From Nannobrachium achirus (Eukaryota > Chordata > Actinopteri > Myctophiformes > Myctophidae): 64,000 bases of DNA. Positions 22,286-34,151 of this stretch are shown here, one piece after another. The first letter of the stretch is position 1. Each line of letters starts with the position of its first letter. The stretch spans positions 72,991,272 to 73,055,271 of the forward strand of contig OY997641.1 of NCBI GenBank assembly GCA_963921795.1, in the 5' to 3' direction. Under the pieces are notes generated by a model. The model had not been told where the DNA came from and searched no databases. It saw only the letters and a list, made by a program, of their open reading frames with translations. Position numbers and translations under genes: made by a program.

Positions 22286-22943
22286 TATCCCTACTCTCTC
22301 TCATAATGTTCATAGGGCTCAATAGTGGGCACGTTTGTCCCACTACAACCAGACAGGTTAAAAGTATCAATTTCAGACGTATATTTCCAACAAGCTCTTG
22401 AATAAAAAATAAAAAAAAGCTGAAACTACCGAACGAAACCACTTTGCACAGTGACATTGATGGTTAGTTAATCGAAGGATAGTCGCTCAGTCGTAAGTTG
22501 TAACTCATGACATGAGTTTTGTTTGTAGTAGTCCCATACATACATCATTGTGTTCCTGCTTAGCTGTACACTTCTCAAAATGAAAATCAAAACATATCGG
22601 GCGAGACTGATTCATCAACAAAAGAAGTCATGCCCATATGGGCTGTCCAGATATGGGCATGAAAGAGACAAGGACTGACAGATATGTATGGTCATATCAG
22701 TTGGATTGGCGGTGCGACAGAGGTGTGAGTGCTCCATTGTGGCCCAAACTCTTGACCTATAGCAGCGAAAATAGCTTACATCAGGATGGGGACAATTAAT
22801 TTATCTCTTAGAACAAGTAGTGACTGATCCTTTCAACTGAACAAAACATACTAAACGTCTATAGTTTGATTTGATTACGTCATGGTATAATATACGGTTG
22901 CTGCATGGTAACCAAAAGTTCTTTCTACTGGTGATTTCCACAG

Positions 22944-23087
22944 AGCACCACAGGGAGATGTCTACAGAGTCTAGAGAGATGGCCTCCCAAACATATTCAA
23001 CGTTGTCAGAGGAACAGTGAGAGATGGACAAGGGACGTGGACTGTTGGATGCAACGATGCAACCTGTAGTGAAGTTGTACAGGATGG
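22944..23087 (+). pseudogene. Zinc-finger gene copy B, exon 2 with in-frame TGA
   Basis: The 144-nt exon has the same splice sites as copy A. After TLSEEQ the codon CGA of copies A and C reads TGA here, a CpG-type transition, which ends the spliced frame at about residue 100, before all fingers. Because both exon ends are phase 1, skipping the exon would restore an open frame of about 545 residues. Whether that happens cannot be told from DNA. Confidence 0.75.
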
Positions 23088-23277
23088 GTATGTAGTGTTT
23101 TATTTACTTTACAACTTGTTTTACTTTACAACCTGTAGTGAAGTTGTACAGGATAGGTATGTACTGTTTTATTTACTTTACAACCTGTAATAAAGTTGTT
23201 CAGGATAGGTATGTACTGTTTTATTTAATGTGGTTTAATCCTGTAGTAATGTTGTACAGGATAGGTTTGTAGTGTCT
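23060..23277 (+). repeat. 52-bp minisatellite spanning the exon 2 donor, copy B
   Basis: About four units, partly degenerate, each with a TACAGGATAGGTWTGT-type donor. Confidence 0.75.
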
Positions 23278-23280
23278 TAA

Positions 23281-23932
23281 TGAATACAAGAATTCAAGCC
23301 CAAAACACGCTTGCCCCGTGTCAAATGCTGGCGATATTGCAACGTGCGGCACCAGGTATTCCTAAAAGCAACCTCTATGTCTACGTCTAAACTTAGTCCT
23401 ATACTTAACCTTAGTAAAACTAGGTCTAAACCAAACCTTATTCTTAAACGTAACTTCAGTAAAACTATGCTTAAACCTAACCTTCTTCATAAACCTCTGA
23501 AAACTATTCCTTCTGTGGAAAAAATGGGAGTGTGTTTTGGGTTGAGCTTTCCGGTTACCCTTAATTCTTATGACAATTATTATTATTATGAGAGTGTACA
23601 AATGGAACCAAATGGACCCTTACGGGTTGATCTGGTTCCATTTGTACACTCCCAGAGTTAAACACCCGTAAGGGACCATTTGGAACCCCCCCAAGGAACC
23701 AGGGTCCCTTAACCACACCTTGAGGTCCTCTGGTGTAGCAGAGTGTTTCCAGCGAGACAAGATGCACAATGTTTGATCAGAATGGAACTGAGCCTTCATT
23801 AGTATCATTAGCTACACCTGTGAAGAAAGTAAGGAAGAGGCCCAAGGTTTTCTATTATGGCTTGCATGGAGCCTAATGGGCTGGCGAGTGGTGCTAGTAC
23901 CGCTATATTCTAAATAGTCAATGCATACTTGT
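23281..23932 (+). other. Intron 2 block shared by units B and C
   Basis: Nearly identical to 44679-45290. It includes an inverted pair GTGTACAAATGGAACC and its inverse at about 23594-23652 that could form a hairpin. No exon is seen. Confidence 0.5.
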
Positions 23933-23940
23933 CCTGTAAC

Positions 23941-26146
23941 TAGGGCTGACCCCAAAAAATCGAATATTCGAAGGTTCGTTCGAAGGCACGGTATTCAAAT
24001 TTAAAAAAGAAATTCGAATAATCGTCCGTTTGTCCTTTGGGGGGGAGCGTGCCTTAGCTTGCGCCTCGCTCCACTCCAGAGTGATAACTTCACCCCCTTC
24101 TCATACACGTGTTAACATTAATGACAAGCCAACAACAACAAGAGCAAGAATGGTCGCTGATGAAGAAAAGAAAAGACAACGCGCTGTGACGTTGTCACAT
24201 ATAACCGCATGCATGGGTGTTGCACCGACATTGGTTTGGCGGAGAAATGTGTGACACCAATGTCTGAGTAACATCCCACCCAATGCAACTATGCGATGCA
24301 GTCGCGCGTAGGGTTGGAGGCGGTAACCGCTGTACCGCCGTACCGCGGTATACCGAGGTCTACCGCGGTGTCATTGTGCTTACCGCGGTAAAAAGACAAA
24401 AAAAAAGGTCTATTTTTTATTGGAAAACAAGCGAGTTTTAAAACGGGGGAGAAGCGAGGACCGCATGCGCTCCATGCCGCTCTGCTCTGGGCCGTGTACC
24501 ACACGTTGGAAGCCACATACGTCACTCAGACACAGACCTGCACACGCGTGATTCCTAAACCCACCAGGCTTGAGTTAAGACCCGCCTCGTGGAAACGCGA
24601 AAACTTCCAGGAGTGAGGCGGGTCTTAACTCAATCCTCGTGGGTTTAGGAATCACGCCCTGCACACAGTGCACAGAGCAGGGTACGGAGCACAACTCTAT
24701 GACGGAGCAGCATAGCATACACTTTCTCTGTAATCCACTCGACACAAGGATGTTAATACATACCTTGTGTTGTGGCATATCTTTTTTTATTCATACGGAT
24801 TACTGGCGGAGCGCGGGCCGCGTGGAGTAAAACCGAAAATGAAACTATTTTACTTTCTCCACCGCGTCGCACGTTGTGCCCCGTACGGCGCGTCGGCGAT
24901 TTTATAACCTTTTCTGTCAAGTCTTGTAACTAAAACCTGTATATAGCAGCACTCAATCACTGCGATTTGAGAGTTGAGACGTGACGTGAGTTTACAGAAT
25001 CACTGTACACGATCTGACTACCCTTCCTCTTCTGGTTTGTTCACACAGCTGTTCGTGTCTGAAAAGCCCAAGTAGCTAGCCTACGTTACTATGGTAACCC
25101 GACAGTGCAGAACTAAAAGCTCAGAACGCGTCGCGATGGATGCGATGTGTTGTGAGCTTGTAGATCTGCTCCTTTGAAAGCCAGACCCGCTGTGCTGTAC
25201 AGAGAAGTATAACTCGGGCAGTCAGGCTGTGTCTCCTCTCCACTGTGGAGAGGCGACTTTTGGGAAGATGATTGCAATATTTTGGCTTATCGCCAAAGCT
25301 TAATTAATAGATATGGGGGTGCGGTAATTACCGCAGTACCGGCGGTAAATGGGAAGACGGTAATCGCGGTAACAAAATGTCCATACCGCCCCAGGCCTAG
25401 TCGCGCGTTTCTGTGCCGGGCCAGTGTCTTTGTAACATGCATGCGGTTGCTGTCTTCCAAGTTCCACACGCACACTCACAGACACACAAGCTTGTTCTTC
25501 AACCTGGAACAAACAGCGAAAATTGGATTTTACAAAACGGACCCCGTCAGCGTCGATCCCGTTTTAAAGAGGAAAAAAGAGCTTAACACCAACTTGCTAG
25601 GGTTATGTTGTCGTGATGTTGATGAAGACAAGTTTATATCTGATCTGCGAGCTCAAAACTAGTCGCACCCGCATAGTTGTCTGAGTTGTATGAGTGGAAC
25701 GTTAAATCAGACATACTGCAGTGCAATTATTTACTATAAAATCTACTATTACATTTGCGTGTACATACAGTACACATTGGGACTTGGGAGTTAATCTGTT
25801 ATATAGGGCTTGTGATCGCACTGCTGCTGTTGGCTGTTGCAGTCGCGATGTGTTACATTACAGACATGATTTGATTATGTCAATCCTACTGTACTGCAAA
25901 AAAAAAACAATTTTCTTTAATATAGAAAACATTTGTATAATAGCCTATTCTTCTTCTTCTTTGTCGCTGTATTGTTGTTTTTGATGTAATGAAAATAGGG
26001 AGCTTTATTATGAGGAAAAAACTGGTGTGTTTTCCCTTTTTAAATTGGGTAATTTTTATACACATTTCCTTAACGGTCATCACTTATGTAACCGATTTTG
26101 GCCAACGAGCTTCGATTTTTAAAAATGCAATCGAAGGTCAGCCCTA
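23941..26146. mobile_element. Non-autonomous hAT, unit B, carrying a nested hAT
   Basis: It has the same ends (TAGGGCTGACC) and the same 8-bp duplication CCTGTAAC (23933-23940, 26147-26154) as unit A at 12505-13480. It is longer because a second hAT lies inside at 24309-25399. Confidence 0.85.
24309..25399. mobile_element. Nested 1.09-kb hAT-type element
   Basis: The ends are TAGGGTTGGAGGCGG on the left and, read inward from the right, TAGGCCTGGGGCGG. The 8-bp duplication GTCGCGCG is at 24301-24308 and 25400-25407. Subterminal TACCGCGGTATACCG repeats fit a common fish hAT type. A 112-bp palindrome (24546-24657, arms with GATTCCTAAACCCAC) and a palindrome half related to AGATCTACAAGCTCAC (about 25108-25165) lie inside. 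No transposase is seen. Confidence 0.8.
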
Positions 26147-26154
26147 CCTGTAAC

Positions 26155-26310
26155 ACACAACTGCCTCTCGATGCTGAACCCCTATCTGCTCCCGATGAGC
26201 AAGTTGGTGGCATGGTTTCCTCCCCCATTTGTGTGTGAATGGGTGAAAGCAATGCACAATCTATGTAAAGCGCCTTGGATAAAGGCGCTATTTACATTTA
26301 CCATACAACA
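26155..26310 (+). repeat. SINE tail-like repeat, unit B
   Basis: Orthologous to 13489-13655, with the same AAGCGCCTTGGATAAAGG end. Confidence 0.65.
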
Positions 26311-26937
26311 GAAGCTTAACACACAAGGCCTTTATAAATAAATATAAGACAATGTTGCTCTCTACTAACTGCGAGAGATGGCCAACCCACCTGTAAGTGC
26401 AGTTATGTTGGCTCCAACCAAACCTCAAACAACAAAACTCACTGATGCAACCAGACTTGGTTATACGCAGGCATGAAGAACAATGTCCACAGGTTGAACT
26501 TGGTTTGTATATTTTACTTAGCTTCATGTAGACAGTGCATTGATACAGACAACTTTTTCCCTGCTATTGTTCTCTCTGACTCTGGTAAAAAACATTTTGT
26601 CCACCCAGGTGCATACCCAACCCCTCATCACCAGGCCTATTTATGCACTTGCTGCCAATCAGCCAGGCCTGGGAGAGGCGTGCCCTAGGTGCCCATGAAA
26701 TCATGTGACTGATTAATCAATCAATTAACTAACAAATTAACCCATAATGAACTACTATAATGCCAAATAATACAAAATAATCACAACTATAATAACGATA
26801 ATAATAACAATAATCTAGCATACAAAAGCAGTTCAATGGCTTTTACACCACCTTTTAATATAAATATGCAAGTCCTTACTTATGTCATATCAAATTCCAT
26901 ATCTTAATAAAGTCCTTATTATATTCCTTCATTGCAG

Positions 26938-27021
26938 ACCAGTGTGCAGAGTCCAGCCTGAAGGTGAAGATGAGTTGGAGTGTTTCTGTTAAACAGGAAC
27001 CTGAAAACCACCTGGACATCA
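26938..27021 (+). CDS. Zinc-finger gene copy B, exon 3
   Basis: It is 84 nt, phase 1 to phase 1, with the same splice sites and VSVKQEPENHLDI product as copy A. It is followed by an expanded TTCTC repeat at about 27037-27095. Confidence 0.7.
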
Positions 27022-27268
27022 GTACGTTTCATGCCTTCTCTTCTCTTCTCTTCTCTTCTCTTCTCTTCTCTTCTCTTCTCTTCTCTTCTCTTCTCTCGCT
27101 GTCTCTCTTAGAGAGAATGTTTGCAGGAAATGGCTTTTTTTAATGCATGAGAATAGACTCATGATTTGGAACTACCAAAGCTATAACACAGAGGAAACAC
27201 TGCATAAAATAACAAAGTACAAACCTTTAATGTTTTTTCTGTCATTTTATCTTTTTATTCTTTCCTAG

Positions 27269-28602
27269 ACTTCGTTTCCCTCCCTGTGTGTAAAGAGGAG
27301 CTTTTCCCTGAACATCAGGAGGGGAGTCCCAGTCTGGAGGAACCACAACCTCCACAGATTAAAGAGGAACAGGAGGAGCTTCTACAAGAGGAGGCTGATG
27401 GATCAACGTTGACATTACTAGCAGTGAAAAGTGAAGGTGATGATGAAAACAGAGAGACAGAGGCTGTAGCCAGCACCTCAACTGAACACATGAAAACACA
27501 AGCTGATGTAGAGGACTGTGGAACATCACAACCAACTAGTGGTGACCAGCTCCTCTCTCCACACTGTTCTCAATCTGACATCACTGAAGACAGTGATGAG
27601 TGGGAGGAGACCAGGGAAGTTGTAAACACACTGGATTCACACAAGACACACAATGTGGAAGGACAAACATTGTCTTTAAGCCACAAGCTGTCCCAGGATC
27701 TGCCATTGTCAAAACAAACTCACTCCAAGAACAGCCACACAGGGAAGAAAAGTTTTAGTTGTACGGTGTGTGGCAAAATGTTTAATCGCAATGAACATCT
27801 GAAGAGGCACACTGTTGTTCATACAGGGGAAAAACCCTTTACTTGTACAGTTTGTGGTAAAGGCTACGGTCAAAGTGTTCATTTAAAAAAACACATGATG
27901 ACTCATACAGGGGAAAAACCCTTTGCTTGTACAGTTTGTGGTAAAGGCTTTGGTCAAAGTAATCATTTAAAACCACACATGATGACTCATACAGGGGAAA
28001 AACCCTTTACTTGTACAGTTTGTGGTAAAGGATTTGTTACAAGTGGTCTTTTAAAAACACACATGAGGACTCATACAGGGGAAAAGCCCTTTACTTGCAC
28101 AGTTTGTGGTAAAGGCTGTGGTCAGAGTGGTGATTTAAAAGCACACATGAGGACTCATACAGGGGAAAAACCCTTTACTTGTACAGTTTGTGGTAAAGCC
28201 TTTAGTGAAAGTGGTAGTGTAAAAGTACACATGAGAACTCATACAGGTGAAAAACCGTTTACTTGTACAGTTTGTGGTAAAGGCTGTGTTCATAGTGGTG
28301 AGTTAAAAGTACACATGAGGACTCATACAGGGGAGAAACCGTTTACTTGTACAGTTTGTGGTAAAGGCTACGGTCAAAGTGTTCATTTAAAAACACACAT
28401 GATGACTCATACAGGGGAAAAACCCTTTGCTTGTACAGTTTGTGGTAAAGCCTTTTGTGAAAGTGGTAATTTAAAAATACACATGAGAACTCATACAGGG
28501 GAAAAACCCTTTACTTGTACAGTTTGTGGTAAAGCTTTTAGTCTAAATAATAATCTAAAAGCACACATGAGGACTCACATAGGGGAAAAGCATACAGGTT
28601 AA
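27269..28602 (+). CDS. C2H2 zinc-finger gene copy B, exon 4 (ten fingers)
   Basis: This is the terminal exon with acceptor TTCTTTCCTAG. It encodes the same acidic region as copy A, then ten C2H2 fingers with TGEKPF linkers (first finger near 27753). The last linker is degenerate (HIGEKHTG then stop). Base-contacting helix positions vary between fingers (QSGD, ESGS, HSGE, QSVH, TSGL), while the scaffold is nearly constant, as expected of repeats exchanged within an array. Fingers 5 and 7 have Cys at the core Phe position. The exon is fully open, but the full-length spliced frame (about 593 residues) is interrupted by TGA in exon 2. A protein would need exon 2 skipping or an internal start. Confidence 0.8.
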
Positions 28603-28705
28603 AACACCTTTACTTGTGCAGTTTGTGGTACGCTCCATGGATTTATTTTGTCACTTGGCTTCTCAGTCTGGACAGCTTCCTTTCTCCAAGGGGAGGTGAG
28701 ACATA

Positions 28706-28910
28706 AGCTGAATTCCAATCCGAAGGGTTTGCACTTTGAAGTGCGCATTTGAAGGGCTATGACGTCACTGGTCACAGATCTACAAGCTCACAATGCATCG
28801 CAACGCAACGCATTGTGAGCTTGTAGATTGCTATTTGGCGCGGCCCAGTGACGTCATAGCCCTTCAAATGCGCACTTCAAAGTGCGAACCCTTCGGATTG
28901 GAATTCAGCT
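28706..28910. mobile_element. 205-bp palindromic MITE in the 3' flank of copy B
   Basis: The ends are AGCTGAATTCCAATCCGAAG and its inverse. Near-perfect arms run to a centre carrying GATCTACAAGCTCACAA and its inverse. The duplication is ATA (28703-28705, 28911-28913). Units A and C have the empty site GAGACATAGAATGC. Confidence 0.85.
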
Positions 28911-28913
28911 ATA

Positions 28914-30716
28914 GAATGCGAGTGGAATCCAATCGTGGCTTCTTATTGGTCTGTGGTGGGGGTGGGACAAATACACCAGTGTGTATTGGCTGGCTGATAA
29001 CGTAGCTACCCTAATCTACTCTTATTTGTTGGAACAACGTCCAATCAGCAACAACGTCGCCTCCGTCAAAACTGATATAAGAGTCAACTGAATGATGGCC
29101 AGACTGAGAAGTGAAATGATAAAACTGATCCAGTTTAAAACTGATAATAGCCGATTTAAGGGGCAAACGTCTACTTTGTCTTTTGGGTCTTGAGCTACAA
29201 AGTTTGGAACAGCTGCTATAGGCTATTATATTCATCAAAATAGCATAAAAATTACACCAAAATTGTCATGAAGATTCATTTCATATTATGCACAGCAGTA
29301 TAGTCTCACCAGAGAAATGGATGCGTTTCGGCCCGGCGGCCTTCGAGTTTTGAAACGCTGAGGAAGGCGTTTTTTCATCCCAGTTACCCAGTGATTTCCG
29401 TGGCCAAATAATATAGGCCTACACATTAATTTGGGGTTCCTTGACGTTAATTATGTTTGAGAACCACGGATCCTTGATATCACCAGGGGCCATTCTAAAA
29501 TGAAAGACTGGAGGTATGTTTTGAAATATAGATGATATAATCAGATACAATTATTATTGTGTGTGCGTGCGCATGTGCGTGTTTGTGTTTTACATGGTCC
29601 TTGTATGGTTACACACATAAATGTTACCCCACATTCATTGGTGATGATCCATTTGCATGTATGTTACTCTATGTCGGTATAGATCCATTTGTCTTTATCC
29701 ACATGTGCGGTGTGGGGTATTCCTACACAGCTGTAGAAAAGGAAATGGAACAGAGTTACACTATTAACTCTTTTATTTTAAACAGGATACTGTGTCATTA
29801 AACATGCAGTATAAAACGCAGTATGATTCCTTGAGTGTTGACTGAATACATGTATTCACATGTAGCTCATTCAGTTTGTATATTCATTAAGTTCAGCTTT
29901 CATCTCAAAACATCCCAAGTATCTCTGGTCAGTTATAATTCTCTCAACAAACACTTGGGGCCCTATTTTTGACCATCCTAAACCCTAAATCCCTAAACTT
30001 CTTTACCATTTAGATTTTTTTTTTAAATAGTTCAAATAGCTGATCTACAACTAGCTGATCTACAGCTACCGTATAGAAACAAACAATCAGGATTTGACGG
30101 TGCATGAGCAGCAAGAGGCATGCGCAGGAGAAGCGGACCAGAGCATGATCTACAAGCTCACAACATGTCGATGTAGATCGGCTATTTTGAGTATTAAAAA
30201 CGATATAATCAAAATAGTAACAATGCAAAGAAGTTTAGGGGTTTAGGATTTAGCATGGAAGAAAATGGGGCCCTTAGTCTCAAAATATAATTGATTGTGG
30301 ACTCCTGATGCAACTTATCAGTGTTACCATTTTATTCTCCAATTTTACATTACATCATTTTGTTCATGTGAAGATTATATAAAAATGACAAATGGTTTAT
30401 ATAGCTGTAGATCAGCTAGCTCAGCTTTTTGAACTATTTAAAAAATCTCCCTCCTATAGGTGTAAACAGGATCATGTGGGGGTTTCAGGGGATAGCCATT
30501 GCCATTGCCATTCTCAGCTGGAAGGAATGAGTGAGTGAACGCAGTATGACGTCAGTCCCCGCCAGGCTAGGGGGGAGGGGGGATACGGGATAGGGGATGT
30601 TTTTTGTTTTGTTTTTTTTACTCATAATAATGTACATTGTAATCTACATGTGAGCCTCTGGGCTACTTCTATTTGAAAATGTAATAAAATATTTGAAAAG
30701 AAAGATCCCACTAAAC
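28914..30716. other. 3' flank of copy B, shared with unit C
   Basis: It matches 51365-54050 outside the L1 insertion. It contains copies of the ATCTACAAGCTCACAAC palindrome arms at 30029-30190 and 30400-30435, and GT- and CG-rich runs near 29560. Small open frames here show no recognisable domain. Confidence 0.5.
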
Positions 30717-31010
30717 AATTTTAGAAGTCTAAGTTTATACATATAAAAAATGGTCTACCAGAGGTATAGATATGCAAGTTTTTTAGAGGTCTAAACTTAG
30801 ACTAGATGTCTAATATACGTCTAATAGACGTCTAAGTTTATACCTGGGTCTAAATTTAGACGTCTAATAGACGTCTATATTTAGACCTTAACGGCCGGAC
30901 GTCTATTAGAAGTCTAAATTTAGACCCAGCTATAAACTTAGACATCTATTAGACGTATATTAGACGTCTAGTCTAAGCATTGGACCGAACGAGAGTTCGG
31001 AAATTTCATT
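30717..31010. repeat. Palindromic cluster built of TAGACGTCTA motifs, unit B
   Basis: Multiple TAGACGTCTA and GTCTAAATTTAGAC palindromes are arranged in two inverted halves around GACCTTAACGGCCGGACGTC. Units A and C have unrelated sequence here, so it is probably a foldback insertion with an accompanying deletion. No duplication was resolved. Confidence 0.55.
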
Positions 31011-31187
31011 GTTTCCGTTAATCAATTCAAAATTTATGTAAAAATATCAACAAAACATGTTGATATATACATTTTGAATGGATGCTGTAATTCTATTGAT
31101 CTGTTACAGAGGATTAAATTACTAAGCAGTTTTTTCTTTGAAATTATATTTTAAGTCTGTTTAAAAAGGATGTACTTTACCATTCAC

Positions 31188-31573
31188 TTAGTCAGGGGAC
31201 TTGATTACTTCATAGACATCTGTGTTGCCTAAAGGTAAATAAGCATTCATTTGGTGCTTATAAATGTTATTTCAATTTAATTAATTCCATTAATTTATAT
31301 TAAAAATAACCAGATGTCAGAAATGTTCTTGACCGATGTGATTGGTTTAAAGACTGACCATGCTGTAGTGGGCAGTACACATGATCAGTAACTCCACTTT
31401 GATTGGTCCTCTGGTCTGCAGCTGAGCCCTGATTGGTGTCCTCATACTCAATGGGCCTGCTATTAAAATAAAATAAACATTTATCAGAAATGGCGTAATC
31501 AAGATGTAATCTACTGATGTCATGCATGTTGATGAATAGACAGAGTATTGTACTTACGTGATATAATCTGGAT
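31188..31573 (-). CDS. Antisense three-exon tail of an Ig-receptor-like gene, unit B (intact)
   Basis: On the - strand, a 16-nt microexon (31573-31558) lies between TTACAG and GTAAGT. A 98-nt exon (31456-31359) lies between a pyrimidine-rich AG acceptor and GTCAGT. The last exon (31228-31188) follows CTTTAG and ends in TAA. All three join in frame if the preceding exon supplies one G. The product has about 50 residues with DPDYITPIEYED, VTDHVYC and TDVYEVIKSPD segments, so tyrosines stand in YxxL/I-like contexts as in cytoplasmic tails of Siglec/CD22-like fish receptors. Upstream exons are not found, so this may be an orphan gene end. Identity rests on resemblance only. Confidence 0.5.
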
Positions 31574-32587
31574 CTGTAAATTAAAAACAATACGTTATAC
31601 ATATTATTTTAATCAAATACAAACATTTAATATAAGTTATTTGTCAGTATGTTTTCTTCATGTTAAAGCAATCGGACACTTTGGCAGAGGAATGTTTTGG
31701 TTGTTTAACTACCTTGTCATGGAGAAACTATATCAAAATATGGGCCTAAAAATGAACGGACAGTTTCCTTGTACTCAGGGGAGTAAGGTGCACCCATCTG
31801 TGCAGTGAATTTGAATGACAATATTGATGAATATATTCAATATATTAATATATTAAAGATAAGATGTTTGTGAAAAAGTGAAAAAATGTGAATAAGGGCG
31901 CTGCGACGTTGAGGAAGTGACGGCTAAGACGTCCTCGGAATTCCGAACGCAATGGTGCGCCATTCAAGGACGCCGGACGCACCATTCGGCCGGTATCGCA
32001 CATTCCCCACCGAAAAAAAATGAAAGAATAGCATTTATGCTGAATTTTTAATAACTCCCCGGAAAAATTCTTCCATACAAAAATGTTATTTGCATTACGA
32101 TCGCGTCGTCGAAATACATATATAACTCGTTTGATTCACTTCGGGAAGTTTGGGGCGTGACAACTGTTATGTTATGTTATTACTACTCAAACATATGTTG
32201 TTTTGCATATTATTGTAGGCTATATTGTCTTTTGCCATTGAATGTCTCGATGAACTGAATACAAAGGAATGCAATGGAAATGAGCCCTGGCTTTTTATTT
32301 TTATATATTGTTTTACAATGTCGTCAATTAAATGAAGTCCCCTCACATCTGTGGGCAAATTACATCCTGCACATAATTCCACATCAAACTCTGCTCTGAG
32401 TCTAATGATCATTACATCCTGATGTGAAAGAAAATGTGTCAAAAGAATAAAACATGACGGTTGTTATGCAGTTCTTTCTTTTTCTTTTTACCCCTTGTTC
32501 TCCCCAATGTAGTAGTTATGCCAAATGATTCTTCCCCACACACATTTCTGTCTTTTCACTGCTGTTGTATCCTACTGACTCACTAGT

Positions 32588-33724
32588 CTATCTATCTAGG
32601 TCGTCCTCAGACGAGCCCTCCATCGTTGTTTCCAGTCATCTCGGTTCTCCATACATCTGGCCAGCTCATTGGTGTTCTGTGTCCCTACGTCTTCCTTGAG
32701 TATGTCCACGTATGTTTTTGTGGGACGTCCTCGCGGCCGGTGCCCGTGTGTTGGCTCCCACAGTACCAATTTGCTGGCTGGAAGCTCCTGGTGTCTTTGG
32801 CAGTGTCCTGCTAGTCTCATTCTTCTGGTGGCAATTTTCTCGCTTACCTTTGGTATTCCCTCATACAGGCTCTCGTTTGTAACATGTGCACTCCTGTTGA
32901 TGTTGAGTACTGCACGCAACATTCTAGTGTAGCACCCGTCTAGAGACTTCTGCAGGGTTGGCTTCAGGGTCCAGCATTCACTGCCATAGAGGAGAACAGA
33001 CTCCACCGTTGCAAAGAAGAAGCTAAGTTTGATTTGGCGGGGGAGGTTAGAGTTCCATACACTGTTCATGCCGTTCAGGGCCCTCCAAGCGAGTGCCTTC
33101 CTTACTTTAAGGTCTTTCTCAGTTGAGTCGACCCATGCGCCCAGGTACTTGAAGTCCTTGACTTCCTTCAACACAGCTCCTTCTGTTGTTGTCAGAGGTG
33201 AGTGATCAGGTAGGTTATAGGTGATAACCTCAGTTTTCTTAGCGTTTAGCCTGAGACCAACTTTGGCACACTCTATCTCCACCCTGTTCAGGAGTTCTTG
33301 TGCTTGTTCCATGCTGTCGGAGAGCAGGCTGATGTCGTCCGCATAGTCCAGGTCTGTCAGAACTACTGCGGGATGCCGTCTTGACCTCCTTGGTGTTAGC
33401 GTGAAGCCAAGCTCTTGTTCCCGTCCCCCTATGGCTTTCCTGAGCGCATAATCTAGAACTATGATGAAGAGGTAGGGGGCTAGGGTGTCTCCTTGCATTA
33501 CCCCAGCTCGGATGTCAAACACCTCACTGCTGCCATCTGGGGTCACCACTTTGGCCCTTGTTTTTGCGTACATGGTCTCGATAGCCCGGAGAATGTTGGG
33601 AGGGACATTGTAGGCCTCAAGGATCTTCACCATCTTGCTTCTGTGGATAGAATCAAAAGCCTTTTTGAAGTCAATGAAGCACAGTACAGCTGCTAGGTTG
33701 TTCTTTTTCACCTCCTCTATTAAT
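32588..33724 (-). mobile_element. 5'-truncated non-LTR retrotransposon (reverse transcriptase)
   Basis: A continuous - strand frame (33711-32596, about 371 codons) carries reverse transcriptase motifs: FIDFKKAFDSIHR, RAGVMQGDTLAPYLF and the catalytic LDYADD, then a C-terminal RRMRLAGHCQRH and PRGRPTKTYVD region. It enters the window of homology part-way into the RT domain and lacks an endonuclease, so it is 5'-truncated. The 3' end carries TAGA repeats. The duplication is CTAGT (32583-32587, 33725-33729). Units A, B and D are empty here. The open frame suggests a recent insertion. The clade is uncertain (RTE-like is possible). Confidence 0.85.
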
Positions 33725-33730
33725 CTAGTG

Positions 33731-34054
33731 CAGGGGTTTTCAAAGTGGGTGACGGGGCACCCTGGGGTGCCGCGACAGCAGTCCAGGGGTGCCGTGAGAT
33801 CATTTGATGATATTTGGAATTTACTCCAATTATTACTTAATTACAATATATATTTAGTATAATTTTAAACTTGAAGTACAGAGCAATTTTCAGTCAGTTC
33901 TAAGTCTTAACCAAATTGGCTATTTCGCAACATAATCACTAAAATATGCTATAAACATACAGTGCTGGGAGTGAAAATTATGATAATGTAGGGGTGCCTC
34001 GGATGAAAAGAATATTTATAGGGGTGCCCTGAGACAAAAAAAGTTGAATCCCTG
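33731..34054. mobile_element. Non-autonomous hAT-type element, unit C
   Basis: Orthologous to 2050-2385. Its left duplication is separated from it by the LINE insertion. Confidence 0.75.
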
Positions 34055-34151
34055 CACTAGTGAATCAGTCTGTCAGTCATTCAGTGACAGTTACACATCT
34101 CCTCCACCAGGGGGCGAAAGGCATTAAAGCAACAGTGCCTGGATCCATTAT

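Larger units (their letters stand above)
18820..31923 (+). repeat. Tandem unit B (about 13.1 kb)
   Basis: This is the second full unit and the shortest. It has the same order as unit A. It contains zinc-finger copy B and the only intact antisense tail. Unit-specific insertions are a TRIM-like element, a 689-bp foldback, a nested hAT and a 205-bp palindrome in the 3' flank. Confidence 0.8.

Noticed and set aside
32167..32442. - strand frame containing THFLSHQDVMIIRLRAE, kept in the units
   Set aside because: No domain or splice support could be seen. Conservation is no higher than that of the surrounding duplicated non-coding sequence.
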